Shown here piece after piece: positions 23,065 to 35,163 of a stretch of 64,000 nucleotides of DNA. Location: contig OX485806.1 of assembly GCA_950295325.1 (NCBI GenBank), positions 47,859,169-47,923,168 of the forward strand, written 5' to 3'. A model generated the notes under the pieces. That model saw nothing but the letters and a program-made list of their open reading frames with translations. It had not been told where the DNA came from and ran no database searches. How positions within the stretch are numbered: the first letter of the stretch is position 1; each line of letters begins with the position of its first letter. This stretch comes from Polytrichum commune. Lineage: Eukaryota > Streptophyta > Polytrichopsida > Polytrichales > Polytrichaceae. Made by a program: the position numbers and the translations under genes.

Positions 23065-24117
23065 CTCACCCCCAATGTCGCGCACCTCTCCATGAGGAGT
23101 GCCCCAAACACCATGGGCACAAGGGGGACCCCGGAGTGACACCTGGGACTTGTGGCGCCGTGGCGAGAGGGCCCAAGTGATCCTAGTGTGGGTGAGGGCC
23201 CCGGGCGTTGGGAACGCCTCCCACCCACGGAGACTAGGAGGCATGAGGGTAAAGCCAAGAGCTATGCGTAGCTCATGGCGTGGTAGAATGCTCAAGAACA
23301 CCCCAATCGGAGGTGTGAGCTAGGAGATATGGCCATTTGAGTGGGGCGCTGTCCCGGGACAGCGCCCTGGTACAGCAGTGCCTGGGAGTGATTACCGGGA
23401 CTGCCAAGGTTCAAACAGGCATAACTTCGTCAAGACTTGCCCAAATGGGGCAAGTGAGGAGTCCATCGGCATCTACGTGAAGCGTATATGAAGATGGTGT
23501 GTTGATTGTTATGATCAGACATCATACAAGGAAGTTATGATGGTCTGAAGCTGCTAGGGGGGGTTTTAGGCCCAACAGCTAAAGGAAAATGTCCACTTGG
23601 CCCCAACTCTTGGTGGAGAGACAAGAGGTTGGTTGACGGTGGGGTAGGGGCCCCGCGTAGAGTCCTAGAGGCTTATATGGGTGAGGTGGTGTGGCCTCAC
23701 CCACCCGAGGCCGAACGGCACGGCCTCCATGGGCTTTGGCCCATTGTGAGGCCATAGTTGCCTAGTATGGTTCAGGTTGTTGTAGTGTTGCTCCGGCAAC
23801 ACGATGATCAACATAGGATTGGACTTCCATGGATGGAAGTCCACATTGAAGAAATGGGTTACCAATTAAGGGGTGAGTCCCGAAAGCAAAGTAGGAGGGT
23901 TGGTTCCCCTCCAATGAACTATATGGTCCGGGGTAAGAGGAGCTAACCATTAGCATGGCGGAATGCGAAGGGTTAGCACTCGTAACCTTTGCTAGAAAAG
24001 AAAATTGGCAAGCTTGCTAAGGGGGCTAGCAAGGGTTGCGACACCAAAAGACGGTGTCAATGCTCCCATCGACTATACTCGTAGTTGGCACACCAATTCT
24101 CAAGTTGCCATCCTCTT
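23065..24117 (-). mobile_element. 3' internal end and polypurine tract of element X, split by an LTR
   Basis: Read on the minus strand, 24117-24044 matches the internal sequence just before the 3' LTRs at 44931 and 49025 (GGCAACTTGAGAATT, GTGTGCC, GAGTATAGTCGATG). The polypurine tract continues at 23075-23065 after an inserted LTR. Thus the inserted LTR landed inside the polypurine tract of a relative. Confidence 0.65.
23076..24043 (+). repeat. family-1 solo LTR inserted in the polypurine tract of element X
   Basis: Full-length LTR with TGTCGCGCACC and GGGTTGCGACA ends, 968 bp. CCAA occurs at 23072-23075 and 24044-24047, so the duplication is at least 4 bp. It keeps most family hairpins, including the perfect 24-bp palindrome at 23344-23367. 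Confidence 0.8.
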
Positions 24118-24394
24118 CACATCACTTTTGGCCACTCTTGTATTTTGAAACACAAGCACAAGTGAGTGCCAAGCCATACGGTGGCACAATACATTGGCGG
24201 TTAAGAAGGTGGATTTGATCCACAAATTAGGCCGAATGTGCCAAGTAGATGGGAAGAATTCCAAGCAATTAGGACCATCCAAATCTTGTGGCTAATTTTT
24301 ACCGGTGAAGGAAATCTGTGATGCAAGATAAGGGAGGGGTACATTTGCTACCCCGAAGCACAAAGAACAAAACGCACAAAGAGGTCACGTTGGT

Positions 24395-25740
24395 GGATGG
24401 ATTGCTCAAGTATAAGAAAAATCAAATTTCTTGTGCCACAAAGCAAGTTGATGCTATTGGTTTTGAAGGCTAAATATGATAGTCCTATTGTCAGCCATAG
24501 AAGATAAAGAAAAACCACTAAAAAGTTGTGTCTAGGAGTACCATTGGCCATGCATAAAGGAGGATATAACCCACTTTGTGAAAACTTGTGTAAAATGCCA
24601 AGTAAACTAAACCTCTTATCAAAAGCAAGCCGACTTCCTACAATTATTGCCTATCCCACCGACACCATGGCATAATGTGGCCATTGAATAGTATGTGCAT
24701 GGATTTCACCAAAAGTTTGTCAAAATGCCAAGGGTATGATACCATCTAGATAATGATAAATCGGTTTTCCAAGTTGGCACACATTGTGCCGATTATGGAA
24801 ACTGCAACCGTGTTGGAGAGCGCAAGCCTTTTCTTGAAGGATGGTGGAGGCACCACGGGTGGCCAAGAATGACTGTGTCGGATCGAGATCCAAAGTTCAC
24901 AAATGCATTTTGGGAGCACCTCTTTGGGAAGGCTAGGACAAAATTAAGGTTTAGCATGGCCTTCCATTCCCAAACGGATGGGAAAACGAAGCGTGTGAAT
25001 GGAGAGTCAAACCAAACTTGAAGAACTTGGTGAGTGTGGCCTATGTGGGTCGAGGGAAGTTTACTTGCAATGTAGCCATGCATTTGGCAACCAAAAGGTC
25101 GTATGTCGTGATGGCTTACGGAGTGGATGCCCTCCATTTTATTAACCTAGTTGTCAAGGGGGCACATTCAGCCTTAGAGTTAAACCAAGACGGTGAGGAC
25201 TTGGCCAAGAAGCATGAACAAGTCTTAGAGATGACCAAGGTGTTGGTGGCGAAAGCCCAAAAGTACTATGAAGAGCAAGTCACTGCCGGAGGACGCGAAG
25301 TGGAGTATGAGTTGAGCCGAAAAGGTGTTGTTGAATGTGAATAACTTCACATTGCCTGCAAACCTCACTCCAAAATTCATGTCCAAAAATTGGAGTTTTA
25401 TCTTTGATTGTGGAATGAGTGTTCAAGGACATGTGCAAGTTGGAGTTACAGCTCGAGATTAAAGTGCATCCGACATTCCATGTTTCAATACTAAGGCCAT
25501 TAAAAAAAAACCCCATATGGCCAGTGATTAAGCCATCTCTTGACCTTGAATGAGGTCATTTGGACTATGAGGTAGAGAACATCCTCAACTATAAGAACCC
25601 CAAATGAAAGAAAAACTAATTACAAATAAATACTTGGTGAAATGGCAAAGATACCATGAGAGAGAAACCATTTTGGTAACGGCAAAAAACATGGTGAACG
25701 CCAAAGAATTGGTGGAGCACTTTGAATAGATTAGAGGTAA
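24395..25740 (+). pseudogene. Ty3 integrase plus chromodomain, decayed
   Basis: Broken plus-strand frames give the integrase zinc region (WPCIKEDITHFVKTCVKCQ), a QADFLQLLPIPPTPWHN block, VSDRDPKFTNAFWEHLF with the second catalytic aspartate, and FHSQTDGKTKRVN. In the last block the usual catalytic glutamate (TERVN) is a lysine. The 3' end reads KYLVKWQRYHERET and MVNAKELVEHFE before a stop at about 25727, a clear chromodomain-like module, making this a chromovirus. The same chromodomain occurs at about 43970-44090 inside the family-1 element. It lies in the opposite direction to the flanking gag and LTRs of element X, so it is either inverted or from another copy. Confidence 0.75.
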
Positions 25741-25817
25741 AGGTTCCAATAAAAACATGCGTAGGCATTGATGAGGAAATCAATCTCCTTTATTGGGGAA
25801 AAAACGTTAGTAGCACC

Positions 25818-26744
25818 CTTACCAAGGAGGCAATGCCCTCCACAAAATAATAAGGCCACAAAAGTGATGTTTTTTTAGCCACAAAGCAACCATCTTACAT
25901 TCAATCCGGCATACAAACATGATTTGGCATGCTTTGCAAAGCCAAATTTCAACAATTTGTCCGCCCCACAAACATGATTTGATTTGGTACCACAAAGCCA
26001 ATTTTTAACATTCCATTCGTAACACAAACATGATTTGGATTGGTCCTCAAAGCTACGTCCTTTATTTTTAACATTGGATGGTTTTCCACCTTGGGTGCCA
26101 CCGTTGTTGGAAGTTATACCTTCCGTTTGTGCTTTGTGTTGGTTTGATGGCCCAACTTCTTGCATTCTTTTCTCCGGAACCTATTTCGCCTCAAGCCCTT
26201 TATTATGACGCACCGCTTGACTTCATTTCAAGCCATCAGCTTCAATAGTCTCAGTAATCTTGATGATTCCCGCCACGTCCACAAATTATTTTAGGAGCTT
26301 GAACAAGGCATCCACCATCACTTTTGAAACCCCAACTAAAATAATGCATTTCTTAGAAAATTTGTCCATCTTAGGTGTGTCATTTGTTTAGGCATTTAAA
26401 TCACGCAAATAGGCCATAAGAAACCCCGTCTGCCTCATTCGCATCAAGTTCATCGCCTCATACAATTTTTGACAATCCGGCGTGAACCTTTCAACAAACA
26501 ATTTTTTGAAGCCAACCCAACTCAAGTTTCTCACCACATCGGGCTCTTGCATATTTTTGCTAGTCCACCACTCAGACGCATGGTCTTTCAAAAAGGTAAC
26601 TGCTATGGCTTTTTGGACATGATACTTGTTCCGATTTGAGTGTCACAACTTTTTTGAAGCCTAGATTCACCATCACCCGCATATTTAATAGGCATCTCTT
26701 CCTCCAAGTGCTAGCTGAAATATTTGAACCCTCTTCTGATAGCA
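25818..26744 (-). pseudogene. Ty3 gag of element X with zinc-knuckle remnants
   Basis: On the minus strand the frame at 26591-26388 reads DHASEWWTSKN, WVGFKKLFVERFTPDCQ and LMRMRQTGFLMAYLRDL, the retrotransposon gag core. An N-terminal piece lies at 26754-26572. The frame at 26165-25875 is glutamine/lysine-rich and ends in repeated Cys-rich segments, with an ACAAACATGATTTG block recurring about every 60-70 bases; these look like decayed zinc knuckles. The gag lies directly after a primer-binding site and LTR, the normal order. Several frame changes show that it is dead. Confidence 0.7.
26733..26744 (-). other. primer-binding site of element X (initiator Met tRNA type)
   Basis: Two bases after the LTR end, the minus strand reads TGCTATCAGAAG, close to TGGTATCAGAGC. 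Its position fixes the sense direction of the family-1 LTR as TGTCGCGCACC to GGGTTGCGACA. Confidence 0.65.
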
Positions 26745-26746
26745 CG

Positions 26747-27167
26747 TGTTGCAACCGTTGCTAGCGCCCCTTAACAATCTTGACCAATTTTATTTCTAGC
26801 AAGGTTCACAAACGCTAACCTTTTGCATTTTGAGGAATTTATGCATGTTCAAACCTTTGCAATCCCGGGAGCAATTCCCATGCCACTGTTGTTCTAGGGT
26901 GTTGTACCGGGACAACGCCTCACTCAAATTGCCATATCTCCTAGCTCACACCTTTGATTGAGGTATTCTTCAGCATTCTAGAATTTGCACGCCATAAGTT
27001 GCGCATAACTGATGGTTTTACCCTTGTGACTCTTAGTCTTTGTGCGTGGGAGGCATTCCCACGCCCGGGGCCCCCTCACCAACGGTGCCACAAGTCTCGG
27101 GTGTCACTCCGGGGTCCCCCTTGTGCGCATGATGTTTTGGGCATTTTTCATGGAGAGGTGGGGGACA
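26747..27167 (-). repeat. 5' LTR of element X, internally deleted
   Basis: Both ends of a family-1 LTR are present, but about 500 bases are missing from the middle (junction near 26830). The minus-strand LTR is followed by a primer-binding site and gag. Confidence 0.75.
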
Positions 27168-28029
27168 AACTTGATTATGGCCTTGAGCATAACTCTAGGA
27201 AAATTAAATCTAATTTTAATCTTGAAGTACTAAAAGAATGTCGGTTTTCTATAGTCCGTGCTAACAAACAACTATCACATCATGGTGTTGGACATGAAAG
27301 TGTACCCGATATTTTTGCCAAAACAAATGGCAAAAAATATCTTAGGTTGTAAATTTACTTAGAGACATGAAGAAATTATGAAATAACCTTAAATAATTGA
27401 TTTTTACCAATGGTCTGAAGATGGAAATATACCTACATGTTTTACATTTTTTAATATAACATGTGACAAATCCCTCAAACACTAATATGATTTATTTGGA
27501 GAGCCTATTGCCAAAGAAAAAAATTCCACAAAAAATTGAGATGATTTTTGTTTATCAATGTTCATTTTGGTATTGTTTTTTTATATCCTTCATTTTTTTT
27601 CATAGTCATGTTATTATTTATTAACCTTCCCAAATAGTTTCATCTTGGTATGTTATTCTTAGAATTATTTTAGGGTTCTTATTTGTCTTTCATTGTTTTT
27701 ATCTATATATATTAAGGATTCAAATCAACATTTATTATTTTTTATGCAAATAATTTTTTGCAAAATCTCCTGATATGTGTTCAATAAGAAGTTTATTAAA
27801 ACAATATGGCCTTATTAACAAAAATGAGCCAATTGGGCCAGTATGAGACAATCCGTACCTTGGGAACGTGCATTGGAAACGTAGTTCACAAGCAAAATCC
27901 CATGAAAATAACTTCATTAACAATATTGAGAACAACCAAAAGGTCATCAAGAGAGGAAAACACTGTGTTTTAAAGATTAGAGTTGATTCACATATGCTAG
28001 AAGGGCACATATTGCGTAACAAAGTAGAA
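27168..28029. other. AT-rich stretch, one short unrecognised frame
   Basis: A frame continuing from the LTR to 27352 reads LDYGLEHNSRKIKSN and ANKQLSHHGVGHES; it looks protein-like but I do not recognise it. The rest is AT-rich with no recognised feature. Confidence 0.3.
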
Positions 28030-28690
28030 CTTAGGTTTAACCCTAACCACGAGTGAAAGCCCGTGACCAACCAACACCCTTCCAACACAAACGGGAAAAT
28101 CCTTTACCCAAGTTTGACCAAACAAAAGAAGGTCATGACAACTAAAAAGCAACGATGCGCATGAAAACAAATGTGTTCCTAAAATTATTGGTTTAATCAA
28201 TGCATCCTCAATAAACAGAACTCAAATTACTTTGGACTCAAAATAGAAGGATACATCTAACCACGGGTGAACGCCCATGACTAAACCAACACAACCCAAC
28301 ACATGTATGAAAATCCATAACACAAGCCTCATTAACCAAAAAAATGTCATCACAACTGAGAAGCAACAATGCGCATGACAACATATGTGTGCTACAAAAA
28401 TTATTGCTCAAATCATATAAGCCATAATAGGCACATTAGATTTCTCAAAGTAGAGGGATACTTGTATCCACGAGTGAAACATGTGGGAACATTTCACAAC
28501 ACATCCAAGATACGAGCGATGACAAACACGACAACACAAATGATAGTTGACCACAACCATGAGTACACCATGCACATGACAATAAATATATAAAAAATTA
28601 AATGGTTGATACATATATACCACAGTGGGCACATGATATTACACAGAGAAGATGGACAAATGTACCATGGGTGAACGCCCGTCAAGTTCC
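28030..28690. repeat. tandem repeat, four units of about 205 bp, each with a palindromic motif
   Basis: Units carrying CCACG(A/G)GTGAA near their start occur at 28047, 28261, 28468 and 28665 (spacings 214, 207, 197). Each also holds a GTCATGACAACT-like block and an AATGCGCATGA block. The motif is a diverged form of the palindromes near 31255-31474. Confidence 0.65.
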
Positions 28691-29099
28691 AAAACTACGT
28701 TAATTATCGCAAATCTATAACCATAAAGGTCCGCTTAAGCACAATAGAAATACGAATCTTTAATCCTTTTCAATTTTATGTCATGAGGTTCCCTTTGAGC
28801 TGCAGTCCTTTGCTTGCGTTCTAGCTCTTCTACACGAAGATTGTCATTCATCAAGACTGTCATTCATCATTGTATAAGTAATTAATCTTACTTAATTAGA
28901 TAAGCATACTATGTGATTTATTTGGGCTTAATTAGGATTGATCATAATTTCTTAGACTTGATTACATTAAATCACATTTAATTGGTTCGGAAATTTCATT
29001 GGAGGTTGCCCCTGAATGGATCTGATATGCCTAAGAGTTCTTATGGGGGAACTTAATGTCCGCCGGTTGTCATAGGAGATGCTCGTTTTTTAATTCATA

Positions 29100-30600
29100 C
29101 AATTAGCATACCTTACATGTATAATGATTAAAACAAGTTTTTCCCGTAGGCATGTCCATAATTGGGAGTTGCCCATATGATCATTTAATGTCCACAAGAA
29201 TCGTAGCATGATCTCGGTTCGATAATTGTGTGTCATAATGTGTATGTTGTAATGTGTGACCCCCAATTATTGGGTATGAGTTTGCCATCTTCTCATTGGA
29301 ATATGATGTACCCGTACTTAACCTTAATTTGGGTATGTCACTTCTTGACCTTCATATTGATGGCCTTAAATGTCCTTCCCAAAGTGAAAAGGGATAAGTT
29401 CATGTTAGTATTGACATCCCCACCTTCCAAACTAAGAAGTGCCCATCTAAACATGTTTAGGGTTTAGGATTTACGGCTATCCTCCCCGGATACTGAATAT
29501 GTAGTTGTTTCGTTGCAAGTCCACCAACGAACATTCAATATGGTATGGTCCCCGGATGGTTTTGCATGTTTGTTCGTATCATATGTATACACGTATTACA
29601 ATTCCCTCCGTAATTAACCAATATTTGCCCTCTAAGATACATTCCCGTCCAATAATTTTATATGGACGGGTCACATATATTCACTACCACTAATAGCATA
29701 CCCGGACATTCCATAGGTTGTTTCGACATTATAGAACATAATTTACTTTGCTTGGTAAGGTCAATTGCATTCTCATTAAATAGCTATATGCATTGCACCA
29801 AAGATCATATATAATGTTTGATACAACAAATACGAACGCACACACTACATGTCAATAATCTTCTGATAGTAAATAACATTAAATGTAAATGATATGTCAA
29901 CGCCAACAAGAAGGGAAGCGATGATATGCAAGGTAGCGGCACATTTATATCTACCTCTAAATATCAAGGAATTGGAAAGTATTGTTGAGCATGGTAGGGT
30001 GGTAACAACATTACATATGTTCAAATATTAAATATAACATTTAGTATGTTAAGCGCTTAATCACTGGTGGTCCAAATTTTGTTTGTGGCCATTTTCCTCA
30101 TAATTAAGGGAATGTGTACAAGAATCGTCGCGTAACCTAGGTTTGATAATTGTGTGTCATAATGTGTGTATTGTTAAATATCATGTTCAAATGCTAGAAA
30201 TAGTGGGCACAAATAAAAGATGCAAAAGCTCACTATCCACTATAAGATTGGCTATGTTTGGTGTTTGTTGTTTGATATGGTCACCTTCAAAATATATTGG
30301 ATATATGATTCATTTGTTAAATAATCCACGCAGACATGTCCATGTGTGGTGTATATAGGACGTGCCCCGTATGAATACCATACTAATGTTCATATATATA
30401 TATATGGATGAGAATTTTATAAAATTCATACACTTAGAATACCTTAGAGGTATATTGATTAAAACAAGTAACCCATGTAAGCATGTCAATCATTTGAATT
30501 TGCCCATATGATCATGTAATGTGCACAAGAATCGTCGCATAACCTAGGTTCGATAATTGTGTATCATAATGTGTGTGTTATAAAATGTCATGTCCAAATG
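29100..30600 (+). repeat. three spaced copies of an AGAATCGT(C/A)GC block
   Basis: AGAATCGTCGC, CCTAGGTTCGATAATTG and GTGTCATAATGTG occur in the same order at about 29200, 30120 and 30528. The copies at 29100 and 30450 also share a longer upstream part (GATTAAAACAAGT, CCCATATGATCAT). No coding function is seen. Confidence 0.6.
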
Positions 30601-31239
30601 GTTTTTAAAAAATAAAGGTACACTACGTCAATTGACTTTCATTTTTGTCACCTATAACGTCATGCGCCACTTTGGATGTGAAGTTGAACATCAAATGAAG
30701 GCGTCTATAAGTTCAATGATATGTTGGAATTAAACATGTCTATGTTTTGCTATGGGAGACATGCCTAAGTGGGTTTCTAAGCTTAATAAGGTATCAATAT
30801 GAATTAGCTTGAGTATATGCTAGGAACGGGAAAATTATAAAGACCATATTATTTTACATGCACAAAGAACAATCATGAATGGTGGTAGTGAAAAGTTTGA
30901 GCCAAATTAATACCAAGGAATAATCATCCTGCCCTTGTAATCTATTTGTACTTCATGGACATACAACATAGAACTCCATTACCATCGGTCATGATTACTA
31001 TATATGGTAGAGAGTTAATATGTGATGACCTTGTGGTGTTAGGAATTGGAGGGAATGCCTATTATGTACCTTTGAAATTGGACGGAATGCTCACATTGTA
31101 TATAAGGCAACCATTTGGAAGCTCAATTCGTTCTCATCATTGAAAGCCATCCCCTTGACTTTTGAGAAATTTACCATGGAGAGCGTGTCACACATGGATG
31201 AAGAGGTTAGTGTCAATAATGCACTTTAGCGCGCTAATG

Positions 31240-31830
31240 AGCTCGTGGGGTCCCCCACGGGTGCACCCGTGGAGCCCTAAAAACGCATTGGGCACAATAG
31301 TAGGTGCATCTCACGGGTGCACCCGTGGGGGACCCCAAACTTCCAAGAGTAGTAGATGCATCTCACTTGTGCGCCCGTGGGCAACGCCGCCCACTAGGTG
31401 GGAGCTCCCACGGGCGTTTGCCCGTGGATGATTCCGCCCACTACTTGGGAGCCTCCACGGACGTTCGCCTGTGGAAATCCGGGGTTGTATTTCTATTCTA
31501 CTTTAAACTCATGCTTATGTGTAGAAATAAGTTACTCCATATGTTTGGATTGTTTCTTCACGGAACTTATAATTATGCTTACATGCTTATTTGTGTAGGA
31601 CTAAGAATTAGGTGTTGGTCTGTTATCCATGTCAATCTTGGACATATGACTATGAAGTAGGGGTTGACACATGTATTACAATGTTGGTTGAGACGATATC
31701 TTTAAAACTGGAACTTAGTTCATATTGGCATGTGAGAGACTCCGCCCACCAATAAGATCCCCCACATGCGATCGCCCGTGCGAGACTATGCCCACCAGCT
31801 GGGAGCCCTCACGGGCTTTCGTCCTATGAA
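31240..31830. repeat. cluster of CCACGGGT-type palindromes
   Basis: 31255-31272 is a perfect 18-bp palindrome (CCACGGGTG and its complement). Related ones lie at 31312-31327, 31408-31427, 31455-31474, about 31762-31782 and about 31807. From 31385 the units repeat every 47-49 bases and also carry a second small hairpin (CCCACTAGGTGGG). The cluster lies upstream of the DUF7869-type frame. Confidence 0.75.
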
Positions 31831-32251
31831 TTGTATATGAATTGTATGACTTTCATCACAAAACTCTTTGCTCATGTGTGGGAATAAGTTACCCCATAAG
31901 TCTTGCATGTATTTTCATGGGTGTTATAATTGTATTTCCTTGCCTATTTGTGCTATTCTATATTTAGGTGTCATTTTGTAATCCATGGGTAATTAAAACA
32001 TGTGACTATGAAGTGGGAGTTGACACATTTATTATAATATTTGTTACGATGATATCATTAACATTGGAATTTAATGCGTATAGTGAATGTGACCTAGAAA
32101 TTTTAAGTCAATGTGGCCTTCATTAATGATTGTTCATGGGTATGGGAGTTATGACTATTAAAGGACTACGTGATGATATGTGTTCTGGCTAGAGTGATAT
32201 GGTGCACTAATATACATTAATGTTTACATTTAGATTCCGCATTACATTGGA

Positions 32252-35163
32252 TTGCCGAGGAAGGACTTGAAGGGTAAGTCGGTTGTCCTCTTTGATGATG
32301 GGGATCATGCCTTGTGTGATGGGTCAATTTGCAACACCAATCCACTAGATTGTGTAGACAATAACATCTTTGGCGATGAAGATGTTGGAGTAATTATCTT
32401 GAACCCAACTAACAATGTCATTTCGATGGATTGGGAGAATACTCTACACCGTTGGCCCCTGTCACTCACGAAATTTGAAGGACACACATTGGAGGAAATA
32501 TTGTTGGTCCATCATAATGCGACCCGTGAAGATGAGAGTCGTGGGCGTTTGCTTGGAAAACGCCGATACAACAATTTGAGGATATGTGCACCTCGGACAC
32601 CTGGGAAAAAAACTTGGGGGGCACTTAGGAGGGAGCACGGATGTTATCCACGGTGGATTGCTGCAAGGAGAATTGTTGCCATGTATTTCCTAGGCCTTGT
32701 TGGTTAGTATTTGGGAACACTACTTTGCCTTTCCATTCAATGCTTGGAAGCTCATTGCCCTTGCAGTGTTCCAAACGATCCAGAAACAATAGCAGAATGG
32801 TAGGGAAATGGTTGTTGTGGAAGGAAGAACAATTTTCACTCGTGCATGGATGAACATCTATATGATATCAAGGGCAAAATTTAATAGGAACAAGGCCGAC
32901 AACTTGATGGGGTCTAGATTTCGAGATCATGGAAATACAGGGACCACAAAGTCGAGGGCGAATACAATGCAAACACAAGCGACTCTTGGAGTATTAATTG
33001 AGGGTAGAGCGGATTCCATGCCCCATATGACTCGGACTCTTCCAACAGGTGAAAAGATAGGTACGGAGATGCTCCCTGTGGGATCAACTTGGTCCAACCT
33101 ATTGGAGGAAGTGAACAACTTGGACAAAGACCTCGGGTATACGCCTGTCTTAATATCAAGTTTTAACAGCTTACATCGACAACATTTCAAGAAAAATGTT
33201 GTGAAGAGCCCTGGGGACAACTTCTCGCGTTGTGGAACTTGCGCAACTTTCAAGGATTTGTTGCGAATACACACAAAAAACACTACTAGGTACTTGGCCA
33301 TCTCGAAGGCTAGCCATCGGTATTTGGCATTGCAGGAGGCTCATAGAAACTATTACTATAAAGATAGGATCTTGTCAAAGTACTCTCCGAAAGAGGTCCT
33401 TTGTATCATCCATGACAAAATGGATTATGGGAAAACGATGCTTCCTGTTTTTGCGCACAAAAACAAATGTGTTGTCAAATATAAGCGTTTTCCAATATCC
33501 ATTACGGGAATGATTGCGCATGGTCACTTTGATGTGAAATATGCGCATTACGTTCTTGATATGTACCCATCCGATGCGAATTTCACTATCACATCCATCA
33601 TGAAATTGCTTTGTCAACTTGAGGTCCCGCCGGTCTGCTCCAATCGACCCATTCCTATTTCTTCCATAGGTGAATTTTTGCATGATGCACTGGTGGTTGG
33701 CGTAGAGAAGTGTTCAGGAGCACTTCCTTTGTCACCGCCCAAAATTATTCCACCTACGGGCTTGCCACCCCTCTTGCTTATTCAGATGGACAATTGTGCG
33801 AAGGATAATAAATCAAAATACAACATATAATTTTGGTCTGCTCTGACCGCAAAGGGAATCTTTCATGAAGTTCGGGTGTCTTTCCTTATTGTTGGACATA
33901 CGCATGAGGATGTGGATGCAATGTTCCGCTGGTTTGGATTAAGGTTGAAGATTGAGGATTGCCATACACTCCTAGACCATATGGCATCGTTCATGAAAGT
34001 TGGGGATCCCAATATTGTTCCACACTTGATTCATGAGGTTGTTGATTTCAAAGAATGGGTGAAGGGATACTACCATGAGTTTGGTCAAGACCGACTTATA
34101 GGGCATTCCAAGGCACACCAATTCCGTTTTTATGTAGACCCTCAAGGAGTGCCATTGATGCAATACAAAGTGTTTTGTACATATTCAAGTTGGCGCCAAA
34201 AGGAGGAGTTGCTCTATGGAATGTGAACCCTGTCACAAAAAAAAAACCATGTTCCCACCAGGTTAGTGGGTGTTTGGACAATGTTGCTTTGGAAGTACAC
34301 TAGAAAATTCAAGGTATGATATACGTGGCCCACGGGTGTCCATGGTTTTGCTCTAAGCTCAATGTATGTTTGTTTTTGTAGGTTGTCCCCGTCTCGTTCC
34401 AAAAAGGGACATGAAAGATTCCGTGAACATAAACCTTAGACTAAAAGATTTTATTAAGTATTGGAAGGATATGGCAGATCAAGATAAATCCGGTCAATAT
34501 ATGGAGTCTATTGCGCCAACAATTTTATATTGGGAGAATGTGCTTGCGGCTATGGATCATCTTTTATCTCCAACTCCATCTGAACTTAGCGAGCCCTTTT
34601 GGCCTTCTACACAGTTCTCCATTGCAATTGCCCTACATGTGGACAATGAACATCTATTTGAAGAAAAACATCATTGACTATGCTTATGTCAGACTTGTTA
34701 GTTCTCGACCCGCTGAGACCTTTCGTCCTGGTGCACATATTAGGGTCGGCCATTATGTCTTACTACGTCCTAGTGAGGATTGTGTTAATCCAGTCTGGAT
34801 GGGACGAGTGATTTCCAAGCCTATTTTGGCACATCTCGGTCCTCATGCTCGTTCCATTAAGATTGTGTATATGCACCGGTCCTTGGCACAAGGAACAAGA
34901 AGACCTTGGATGAACGTTATGAGGAATGGGACACGGCAAAACCTTTTAGATGGACGAGGCTCAAGGAATATGCTCCAACTCATCAGTCTCTAGATTGTGT
35001 TGTGGCATCATGGGCAAGACAAAAGAATGCATCCAATGACAATGTGGTCATCCCAGCGAGGCAAATTCTTTTTGCAAAGGATAATTTAGATCCATGCACA
35101 AGAGGTGAGCATATGACAGGTGGAGATCAATTTGAAGATGGGATATCAACAGAAGGTTTGTAG
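32252..35163 (+). pseudogene. DUF7869-type transposon-associated protein, near-complete but frameshifted
   Basis: Frames at 32252-32707, 32808-33830, 33876-34226, 34382-34674, 34680-34930 and 34906-35163 follow one another and together make a protein of roughly 900 residues. The middle has a Cys pair (SRCGTCATF), a long helical part, IHDKMDYGKTMLP, then the signature IQMDNCAKDNKS and, after a stop at 33828-33830, VSFLIVGHTHEDVDAMF. These blocks are what I know as DUF7869, found in plant, algal and invertebrate transposon-like proteins. The C-terminal part has a GHYVLLRP block. Only a few stops and shifts break it, so decay is recent. A chance alternative is a host gene with sequencing errors. 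Function is unknown; the Asp/Asn-rich motifs could be catalytic. Confidence 0.6.
34314..34381 (+). other. 68-bp GT-AG intron in the DUF7869-type gene
   Basis: The exon ends AAG before GTATGATA and resumes after TTTTTGTAG. Removing it joins the frame before (ending KIQ) to the frame after (CPRLVPKRDMKD) in phase. The intron itself contains CCCACGGGTGTCCATGG, the motif found in the flanks. Confidence 0.65.

Noticed and set aside
24044-24117. Inverted internal repeats next to both LTRs as a new retrotransposon architecture
   Set aside because: The apparent inverted copy is explained more simply as the 3' internal end of element X on the minus strand, with a plus-strand solo LTR inserted in its polypurine tract.
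28030-28690. Palindromic repeats at regular spacing as a CRISPR array
   Set aside because: The units are about 205 bp, diverged, and the intervening sequence is itself repeated. There are no cas-like genes and the context is eukaryotic.
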